From Bacteroidales bacterium (GTDB taxonomy: Bacteria > Bacteroidota > Bacteroidia > Bacteroidales > UBA7960), in the NCBI GenBank assembly GCA_007128045.1, contig SKYG01000110.1:1-8626 (forward strand): 8,626 bases of DNA, given 5' to 3'. The notes below the pieces were generated by a model that saw nothing but the letters and a program-made list of their open reading frames with translations, ran no database searches and was not told the DNA's origin. This document shows positions 1 through 8,626 of the stretch, piece after piece; position 1 is the stretch's first letter, and the number at the start of each line of letters is the position of its first letter. Made by a program: the position numbers and the translations under genes.

Positions 1-3
1 GTC

Positions 4-27
4 AAATCAACAAATCAACAAATCAAC
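4..27. repeat. 8-bp tandem repeat, 3 units of AAATCAAC
   Basis: Three perfect copies of AAATCAAC lie directly beyond the stop codon of the minus-strand wlbA-like gene. Read in that gene's direction they are GTTGATTT, the same unit that follows metF (8457-8510) and resembles the one after the kinase (3195-3234). The array begins near the window edge, so its full length is unknown. No terminator hairpin is visible next to it. Confidence 0.85.
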
Positions 28-30
28 TTT

Positions 31-948
31 TTAACTCCTAACCCTCTGCGCTATATCGACGGAGGGCCTGGCGGTTGCCAGTCTGAACCCCCGGCCGGCA
101 AGGATTTCCTGGTAGGAGCGTGTATGCAGGTCGGTAAAGCCGTCGCTGAACTCCAGTTCTTTGTCTTCTATGGTGATGTTTCTGAAGGTGGTGGCGCCCT
201 GTTCCACTGCTTGCCAGGGCAGGTCGCCACTGTCGATACTCAGCAGCCAGTTTACCCTTGCCTGCGAGAACTGAAGTGTGCCACGCACCTTGGTGTCGTG
301 TCGTTCGATCACCTCCACCCTTTCAAAATCGCCGAACACCCATCCCAGCATGTCGAAAAAGTGAATGCCAATGTTGGTGGCCACCCCGCCAGATTTTTGC
401 ACGTCGCCCTTCCATGAATACTGATACCACTTCCCACGGCTGGTAATATAGGTCAGCTCCACGTCATACACCTTGCCGGCAGGCCCCTCTTCAACCATCT
501 TTTTTAAGGCTTTTAACGTAGGATGGAGACGCAATTGAAGTATCGTATAGATGTGTTTTCCTGTCTCCTGCTCCAGGGTGAGCAGCTTGTCCAGGTTCCA
601 CGGATTGAGCACCACAGGCTTTTCACATATCGCGTGGGCTCCGTTGCGAAGCGCCATACGTATATGTGCATCGTGCAGGTAGTTAGGCGAACAGATACTT
701 ACATAGTCGATCTTCTGGTCACCCTCCCGGCGCAGCTTGTCGAGGTGACGGTCGAAACGCTCCGGCTCCGTAAAGAAATCGGCATCCGGAAAAAAACGAT
801 CCATGATGCCCACCCCGTCGTAAGGGTCTAACGCACAGACAAGTATATTGCCGGTATCTTTGATGGCACGCATATGCCGGGGCGCAATATATCCCGCAGC
901 ACCTATCAGCGCAAAACGCCTCCCTTTGCCAACAGTTGCTTCTTCCAT
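31..948 (-). CDS. wlbA: Gfo/Idh/MocA oxidoreductase, WlbA/WbpB-type UDP-GlcNAc-uronate 3-dehydrogenase
   Basis: This 305-residue protein is predicted to oxidise UDP-N-acetylglucosaminuronic acid at C3 with NAD+, the step before transamination to the 2,3-diamino uronic acids found in O-antigens and capsules; it should be cytosolic. The N-terminal Rossmann fold shows a dinucleotide-binding loop at residues 12-25 (FALIGAAGYIAPRH). The CEKP motif is at 108-111 with the family lysine K110. The substrate domain carries YITSRGKWYQ at 167-176, SGG.ATNIGIHFFDML at 186-201 (conserved H196) and QARV.W.LSID at 229-239. Loop and substrate motifs match WlbA/WbpB as I remember them, rather than generic family members. 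Length is normal and both ends are inside the window. The ATG at 948 gives only about nine extra residues before the conserved fold. It is divergent from the kinase. The partner aminotransferase and acetyltransferase are not in view, so the pathway is inferred. Confidence 0.88.
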   Translation of the reverse strand: MEEATVGKGRRFALIGAAGYIAPRHMRAIKDTGNILVCALDPYDGVGIMDRFFPDADFFTEPERFDRHLDKLRREGDQKIDYVSICSPNYLHDAHIRMALRNGAHAICEKPVVLNPWNLDKLLTLEQETGKHIYTILQLRLHPTLKALKKMVEEGPAGKVYDVELTYITSRGKWYQYSWKGDVQKSGGVATNIGIHFFDMLGWVFGDFERVEVIERHDTKVRGTLQFSQARVNWLLSIDSGDLPWQAVEQGATTFRNITIEDKELEFSDGFTDLHTRSYQEILAGRGFRLATARPSVDIAQRVRS

Positions 949-951
949 ATC

Positions 952-983
952 AATTCAACAATTCAACAATTCAACGATTCAAT
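952..983. repeat. 8-bp tandem repeat, 4 units of AATTCAAC (last degenerate)
   Basis: Three exact AATTCAAC units at 952-975 are followed by a degenerate GATTCAAT at 976-983. On the minus strand this is GTTGAATT repeated immediately before the wlbA-like start codon, so it would form nearly the whole 5' untranslated region of that gene if transcription starts near the proposed promoter. It contains no Shine-Dalgarno sequence. Confidence 0.85.
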
Positions 984-991
984 AATTTCTC

Positions 992-999
992 CAAAATTA
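992..999 (-). promoter_or_regulatory. Possible Bacteroidota -7 box (TAATTTTG) for the wlbA-like gene
   Basis: On the minus strand the sequence TAATTTTG matches the Bacteroidota primary sigma -7 consensus TAnnTTTG exactly. It sits about 43 bp upstream of the ATG at 948, leaving a short leader made of the GTTGAATT repeat. No clear TTG-type -33 element is visible at the expected distance, so the call rests on the -7 match alone. On the plus strand, TACTTTCA at 1012-1019 is a weaker candidate for the kinase. Confidence 0.35.
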
Positions 1000-1044
1000 G
1001 ATATTTTTTCGTACTTTCATGCCGTTTTTTTACGTGTTTTACCC

Positions 1045-3078
1045 ATGGAACTGTATATCACCCTTTCTTTGCTCAGCGTGCTGCTATCGCTGACATTGGC
1101 TTACCAGATCAGGCGAGTGGATCGGGAACAACGCTATTACAGCTTTGTATTACTGATGGTAGCTGCTGCTACCTGGGCGTTTTTCAGCATTTTCTGGTTG
1201 CTGCTGCCGATGCCCTGGATTGTTGTTTCTTATAAACTGTCTTTCTTGGGTATCATTGCCTTACCGGTATTGTTGTATCTTACTTCAACAGAATATGCCG
1301 GTGAAAACTACCTCCCATTTCAAATCCCGAAAATATACTTATGGGTCATGCCATGTATTTCCCTGCTGCTGTTGGCTACCAATGGATGGCATGGTTTGTT
1401 CTGGAAAGAAATTTCTCCGGGGGCAACCTTCGATGGCATACAGATGTATCAGTATATTCCGGCAGCGGGTTACTGGGTACATACTGCCTACTCCTACTTG
1501 CTGATTGCCGCAGCGTTGGTCACTTTTTTCATGGCTTTCTACAAAAAAAGATCGCCATGGCTGCTGTTGCTGGTGCTTGGTGGCATTATGGTGCCCGTTA
1601 CCGCCAATGTGCTGGTGGTTACAGGTGTTACACTGATCGATTACACCCCTATCATGCTGTCGTTTGCCTGTGTAGGCTTCGGATGGACCATCTCGGTGAG
1701 CTTCTATACAGAAAGTATCAGCTCCCTGGAGAAGCTGCAACAAAAAACCAGCGATATCAACAGCTTATACCAGGTAATTGTTGCCTTGTCGGAGCAACTT
1801 ATACAGGCTGAACTTGATGATGTGGATGATGCGATAGACCATGCTTTGTATATGCTGGGCACACAAAACGGTGCCGACCGGGTGTATATCTTTGAGCATG
1901 ACGAGGAAACAGACACCATCAGCAATACATTTGAATGGTGTAATAAAGGCATAACACCGGAAAAGGAACGGCTGCAGCGATTGCCTTTCGACATCATACC
2001 CACATGGAAAAAGGCCTTTGACAACAATGAACATGTGTATATTGAATCGGTAAAAGAACTCCCCGACGATCATGAAGGATCAGAAAAAGAGCTGCTTCTA
2101 TCGCAAGGCATTGAGTCATTGATCGTGGTGCCATTATTTTTCGGAAAGCGCTTCTTTGGTTTTTACGGCTTTGACTCTGTAAACAAGAAGACATATTGGG
2201 ATGGGTCTGTTATTGCACTGATGCGGATGATGGGAAATATCATCGCAGGGAACATTTCCAGGGTTCGCTTTGAGAAGTTGCTGCTTCAGGAAAAACACAA
2301 TGCAGAGGCCGCCAACAGGGTGAAAAGTGAGTTTCTGGCCAACATGAGCCATGAGCTGCGTACCCCCATGAATGCCATCCTGGGCTTTTCCAGGATCGCC
2401 GCCGATACCACTGACGACAAGGAAGTGCAGGAGCACCTCGAAATAGTGCTCAACAGCGGCCACTCATTGCTGCAGCTTATCAACGACCTGCTCGACTTCT
2501 CAAAAATCGAGGCCGGCATGCTGAAGCTGCTGCAGTCAGAAACCCGCCTGTCTACCATATTAAAATTTGTGAGACAAACCTTTGACATTCTGGCCCGCCA
2601 GAAAGGACTGATACTCAACATAGAGGTTGACCCTGCGGCCGACCAGGCATATATTCTCGACGAAAGCCGCCTGCGACAGGTGTTGTTCAACCTGGTAGGT
2701 AACGCGGTAAAATTTACCCACGAAGGCCAGGTCGACCTACTGGTAACCGCTACTCCCTCCGTTATGAAAACAGAATCGTCAGACAAACAGACAAACCCAT
2801 CAAAAGAAGAGACCACCACAGGCCCTGAAAAATATGTAGACCTGCACTTTACGGTTAGAGATACCGGCATCGGCATCGCCGAAAATGACCGCCAGGCCAT
2901 CTTTGAAGTCTTTAACCAGCTTAGCCGTGGGGCAGGACGCAAATATGAAGGTACAGGCCTGGGCCTTAACATCTCGCGGCGCATCGTAGAGCTGATGAAT
3001 GGAACCATAACGGTAGAAAGCCAACTGGGCAAAGGAAGCACCTTTCATGTAACAATTCCTTTTATTAAAGCCATTTGA
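1045..3078 (+). CDS. Membrane sensor histidine kinase (7TM-GAF-HisKA-HATPase)
   Basis: This 677-residue protein is a hybrid-free two-component sensor that should autophosphorylate on histidine and pass phosphate to an unseen response regulator. Residues 1-220 form seven hydrophobic segments of the HisKA_7TM type, including the family-like NGWHGLFW. A short coiled coil (about 222-245) leads to a GAF domain at about 255-410. A second helix precedes HisKA, with the phospho-acceptor H436 in FLANMSHELRTP. The HATPase domain has N553 (NLVGNAVKF), G1 box DTGIGI at 606-611 and G2 box GTGLGL at 636-641. No receiver or output domain follows. The open frame extends upstream to 874, but that would overlap the divergent wlbA-like gene. 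The ATG at 1045 begins directly at the first membrane segment and is preferred. Residues 572-594 are a low-complexity insertion in the ATPase domain. Its signal is unknown, since a 7TM/GAF pair does not identify a ligand. Confidence 0.93.
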   Translation: MELYITLSLLSVLLSLTLAYQIRRVDREQRYYSFVLLMVAAATWAFFSIFWLLLPMPWIVVSYKLSFLGIIALPVLLYLTSTEYAGENYLPFQIPKIYLWVMPCISLLLLATNGWHGLFWKEISPGATFDGIQMYQYIPAAGYWVHTAYSYLLIAAALVTFFMAFYKKRSPWLLLLVLGGIMVPVTANVLVVTGVTLIDYTPIMLSFACVGFGWTISVSFYTESISSLEKLQQKTSDINSLYQVIVALSEQLIQAELDDVDDAIDHALYMLGTQNGADRVYIFEHDEETDTISNTFEWCNKGITPEKERLQRLPFDIIPTWKKAFDNNEHVYIESVKELPDDHEGSEKELLLSQGIESLIVVPLFFGKRFFGFYGFDSVNKKTYWDGSVIALMRMMGNIIAGNISRVRFEKLLLQEKHNAEAANRVKSEFLANMSHELRTPMNAILGFSRIAADTTDDKEVQEHLEIVLNSGHSLLQLINDLLDFSKIEAGMLKLLQSETRLSTILKFVRQTFDILARQKGLILNIEVDPAADQAYILDESRLRQVLFNLVGNAVKFTHEGQVDLLVTATPSVMKTESSDKQTNPSKEETTTGPEKYVDLHFTVRDTGIGIAENDRQAIFEVFNQLSRGAGRKYEGTGLGLNISRRIVELMNGTITVESQLGKGSTFHVTIPFIKAI

Positions 3079-3082
3079 TGCG

Positions 3083-3090
3083 TACTTTTG
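3083..3090 (+). promoter_or_regulatory. Possible -7 box (TACTTTTG) for metH-metF
   Basis: TACTTTTG fits the Bacteroidota -7 consensus TAnnTTTG and begins five bases after the kinase stop codon. A T-rich stretch about 20 bp upstream (around 3060-3063) could stand in for the -33 element but is not a good match. Transcription from here would give metH a leader of roughly 240 nt containing the hairpins and both repeat arrays. Such short motifs occur often by chance, so this is tentative. Confidence 0.35.
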
Positions 3091-3117
3091 TAGTCTGTTG
3101 TATGGTTATGTCAAAAA

Positions 3118-3155
3118 TGGCCACCTGTTTGTTTCATGTGGCCGCAAATCTTTTT
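3118..3155 (+). terminator. Possible weak intrinsic terminator after the kinase
   Basis: GGCCAC at 3119-3124 pairs perfectly with GTGGCC at 3138-3143 around a 13-nt loop, and a T-rich run (TCTTTTT) follows at 3149-3155. The six-base gap between stem and T-run and the short stem make this a weak terminator. It could end kinase transcripts or lie in the metH leader. The 3' arm can alternatively pair with a second GGCCAC downstream (next entry). Confidence 0.3.
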
Positions 3156-3168
3156 AAGGCCACCCATG
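3135..3168 (+). promoter_or_regulatory. Alternative leader hairpin upstream of metH
   Basis: CATGTGGCC at 3135-3143 pairs with GGCCAC at 3158-3163 and ATG at 3166-3168, giving nine base pairs with a two-base bulge (CC) and a 14-nt loop. Its left arm contains the GTGGCC that also closes the 3118-3155 hairpin, so the two folds exclude each other. I do not recognise this as a cobalamin, SAM-I or SAM-II riboswitch. It may simply be a repeat remnant. Confidence 0.35.
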
Positions 3169-3194
3169 TGACCCAAAGAGCGAAGCTGTGTAAA

Positions 3195-3234
3195 GATTTG
3201 TTGATCTGTTGATCTGTTGATTTGTTGATCTGTA
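3195..3234. repeat. 8-bp tandem repeat, 5 units of GAT(T/C)TGTT
   Basis: Five units alternate between GATTTGTT and GATCTGTT, the last ending in A. The array lies between the kinase and metH, in the same orientation relative to the upstream gene as the arrays after the wlbA-like gene and metF. It would be in the leader of a metH transcript started near 3096. Confidence 0.85.
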
Positions 3235-3251
3235 ACCCACAACCCGTCCCA

Positions 3252-3334
3252 ATTCACCATTCACCATTCACCATTCTCAATTCACCATTCACCATTCACC
3301 ATTCACCATTCTCAATTCACAATTCACCATTCAC
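3252..3334. repeat. 7-bp tandem repeat, about 12 units of ATTCACC
   Basis: About twelve copies of ATTCACC, some changed to ATTCTCA or ATTCACA, run up to six bases before the metH start codon. The array replaces the place where a ribosome binding site would be expected; A-rich or unstructured leaders without Shine-Dalgarno sequences are usual in Bacteroidota. The preceding bases, GTAACCCACAACCCG at 3232-3246, resemble the start of the repeat found inside metH at 3584-3599. Confidence 0.85.
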
Positions 3335-3339
3335 ACCCC

Positions 3340-7443
<4,104 letters not shown>

Positions 7444-7459
7444 TACCAGACTGTTTGAC

Positions 7460-7491
7460 CTTCAGACCTTCAGACTTTCAGACCTTCAGAC
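7460..7491. repeat. 8-bp tandem repeat, 4 units of CTTCAGAC
   Basis: Four units (the third TTTCAGAC) occupy half of the 61-bp gap between metH and metF, preceded by a degenerate unit TGTTTGAC at 7452-7459. The unit differs in sequence from the other arrays but has the same 8-bp period. No terminator or promoter was recognised in the gap, supporting cotranscription. Confidence 0.85.
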
Positions 7492-7504
7492 AAATTATGA
7501 CCCC

Positions 7505-8455
7505 ATGAAAGTTACAGACCATATACAATCCGGCAAGAAACAAGTCTCTTTTGAAATCATACCCCCTGCAAAGGGAAGCAGCATACAAGTGGTGTTTGAC
7601 ACGCTCGACCCGCTGATGCAATTCGAACCGGCATATATCAACATCACCTACCACCAGTCGGAAACCGTGCTGATGCCCCGCGAAAACGGGCTGCTGGAGG
7701 CGCGGGATATTCGAAAACGACCCGGCACCGTGGCCATCTCCGCCGCCGTACATCACAGGTACCAGGTCGACATGGTGCCGCACCTGATTTGTGGCGGGTT
7801 CTCAAAAGAAGAGACCGAAGACGCCCTGATAGACCTTAACTACCTGGGCATGGAAAATATTCTGGCCATCAGGGGCGACGGAGACCCCCTCTCCAAAAGG
7901 TTTCAGCCGGTAAAAGACGGACATCATTACGCGATAGACCTGGTAAAACAGATCATGAACATGAACAAAGGCATCTATCTCGACGAGATGCTGCGCAATG
8001 CCACGAAGTCGAACTTCCAGGTAGGCGTGGCCGGGTACCCCGAAAAGCACGCCGAGTCGCCAAACAAACATACCGACCTGGCCATGCTGAAGGCAAAAGT
8101 AGATGCCGGCGCATCCTATATCGTAACACAAATGTTTTTCGACAACAAAAAATTCTTCGACTTCGTAAATGACTGCCGTGCCATCGGAATCAACGTGCCC
8201 ATCATACCCGGCCTGAAGCCCCTGGCCACCCGCCGGCAGCTGAACGTGATCCCGCAAACGTTTAAAGTAGACATTCCCGATGAGCTCACCCGCGAGGTGG
8301 ATAAATGCGCCGACCAGCAACAGGTCAGACAGCTCGGCATCGAATGGACCATGCAACAATCCAAAGAGCTCTTTGCCTCCGGCGTACCACTCATACACTA
8401 CTTCACCATGGGCAGGGTTGAAGGGATGGTGGAGATCGTTAAACAAACACTTTAA
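7505..8455 (+). CDS. metF: 5,10-methylenetetrahydrofolate reductase MetF
   Basis: This 316-residue FAD enzyme reduces 5,10-methylene-THF to 5-methyl-THF, the methyl donor used by the MetH encoded just upstream. It is a cytosolic TIM-barrel protein of the MTHFR family. The catalytic glutamate region is SFEIIPPAKG with E17, the flavin/folate loop is LAIRGDGDP with D125, and TQMFFDN contains Q209, matching Glu28, Asp120 and Gln183 of E. coli MetF by motif. The C-terminal VPLIHYFTMGR is also typical. Length is slightly above the 296 residues of E. coli MetF and as I expect for Bacteroidota. The open frame begins upstream inside metH (7352), but the ATG at 7505 starts at the conserved fold and is preferred. 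A four-codon reading frame, ATGACCCCATGA at 7497-7508, overlaps the start. No insertions of the metH kind are present. Confidence 0.96.
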   Translation: MKVTDHIQSGKKQVSFEIIPPAKGSSIQVVFDTLDPLMQFEPAYINITYHQSETVLMPRENGLLEARDIRKRPGTVAISAAVHHRYQVDMVPHLICGGFSKEETEDALIDLNYLGMENILAIRGDGDPLSKRFQPVKDGHHYAIDLVKQIMNMNKGIYLDEMLRNATKSNFQVGVAGYPEKHAESPNKHTDLAMLKAKVDAGASYIVTQMFFDNKKFFDFVNDCRAIGINVPIIPGLKPLATRRQLNVIPQTFKVDIPDELTREVDKCADQQQVRQLGIEWTMQQSKELFASGVPLIHYFTMGRVEGMVEIVKQTL

Positions 8456-8456
8456 A

Positions 8457-8510
8457 ATTGTTGATTTGTTGATTTGTTGAGTTGTTGAGTTGTTGAGTTG
8501 TTGAATTGAT
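8457..8510. repeat. 8-bp tandem repeat after metF, 6-7 units of GA(T/G)TTGTT
   Basis: The array begins right after the metF stop codon with two GATTTGTT units, then three GAGTTGTT units and a degenerate GAATTGAT. It has the same unit, and the same orientation relative to the upstream gene, as the array after the wlbA-like gene at the window start. Confidence 0.85.
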
Positions 8511-8541
8511 GTAGGGACAGGACTTGGCCCCCCACAGGGCA
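8510..8541. repeat. GTAGGGAC-type element remnant
   Basis: TGTAGGGACAGGACTTGGCC is followed by CCCCACAGGGC. The TGTAGGG head is shared with the elements at 3533 and 4491, with a different core. The inverted partner expected of a complete palindrome (TGTCCCTACA) is absent, so this looks like a half or decayed copy. Confidence 0.5.
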
Positions 8542-8542
8542 C

Positions 8543-8626
8543 TTGTCATCTCGAACCCCGCAGCGGAAACTTGTCATCTCGAACCCCGCAGCGGAAACTT
8601 GTCATCTCGAACCCCGCAGCGGAAAC
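8543..8626. repeat. 28-bp tandem repeat (minisatellite), at least 3 identical units
   Basis: Three identical 28-bp units at 8543-8570, 8571-8598 and 8599-8626 each begin TTGTCATCTCGAACCCCG and end CAGCGGAAAC. There are no spacers, so it is not CRISPR. The array reaches the window end and may continue. TGTCATCTCGAAC is shared with the reverse complement of 3533-3580 inside metH. No convincing open frame or gene is seen in 8456-8626. Confidence 0.92.

Noticed and set aside
874..1044. Upstream extension of the kinase to the ATG at 874
   Set aside because: It would overlap the 5' end of the divergent wlbA-like gene and translate the AATTCAAC repeat; the ATG at 1045 begins at the first membrane segment.
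2286..3041. Minus-strand open frame of 251 codons inside the kinase gene
   Set aside because: Ser/Arg-rich shadow antisense to the HisKA and HATPase domains; no family features.
3079..3339. Cobalamin or SAM riboswitch before metH
   Set aside because: No B12-box-like sequence, SAM-I core or SAM-II GCTAAA-type pseudoknot was recognised; much of the leader is tandem repeat.
8543..8626. Possible CRISPR array from 28-bp repeats
   Set aside because: Units are directly adjacent with no spacers and no cas genes are nearby; it is a tandem minisatellite.

Overview
The window looks like a chromosomal segment of a Bacteroidota genome (perhaps Chitinophagaceae or a relative; the family is a guess). Evidence: no Shine-Dalgarno sequence before any gene, TAnnTTTG-type -7 promoter boxes, a Bacteroidota-style MetF and 7TM-GAF histidine kinase, and intergenic gaps filled with 7-8 bp tandem repeats and palindromes of the GTAGGGGCGAAAAA type. 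It is about half GC.

Layout: (1) 31-948, minus strand, a complete WlbA/WbpB-type UDP-N-acetylglucosaminuronate 3-dehydrogenase of surface-sugar synthesis. (2) Divergently, 1045-3078, an orphan membrane histidine kinase (7TM, GAF, HisKA, HATPase) with no response regulator in view. (3) 3079-3339, a 261-bp leader with a possible promoter, overlapping hairpins and two tandem-repeat arrays. (4) 3340-7443, full-length cobalamin-dependent methionine synthase MetH. (5) 7505-8455, methylenetetrahydrofolate reductase MetF. (6) 8456-8626, no gene, only repeats: an 8-bp array, a GTAGGGAC element remnant and a 28-bp minisatellite running off the window end. No tRNA, rRNA, CRISPR or insertion sequence was seen.

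metH and metF are co-oriented 61 bp apart and catalyse consecutive steps: MetF makes 5-methyl-THF and MetH uses it to methylate homocysteine. They are probably one transcription unit. The wlbA gene and the kinase have no evident link to them.

The most unusual feature is metH itself. The protein is about 140 residues longer than E. coli MetH, and the excess is concentrated in a few loops and linkers. Three of these are visibly built from the same kinds of DNA repeat that fill the intergenic gaps. Two inter-domain linkers carry a GTAGGGGCGAAAAA palindrome read in the same frame (VGAKN..SP), and a loop in the homocysteine domain carries a composite of a dispersed repeat (sharing TGTCATCTCGAAC with the minisatellite at the window end) plus a 21-bp Pro/Asn/Gln-coding repeat. 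All domain-defining catalytic residues are intact. This looks like in-frame colonisation of an essential-type enzyme by repeats, comparable to Rickettsia palindromic elements.
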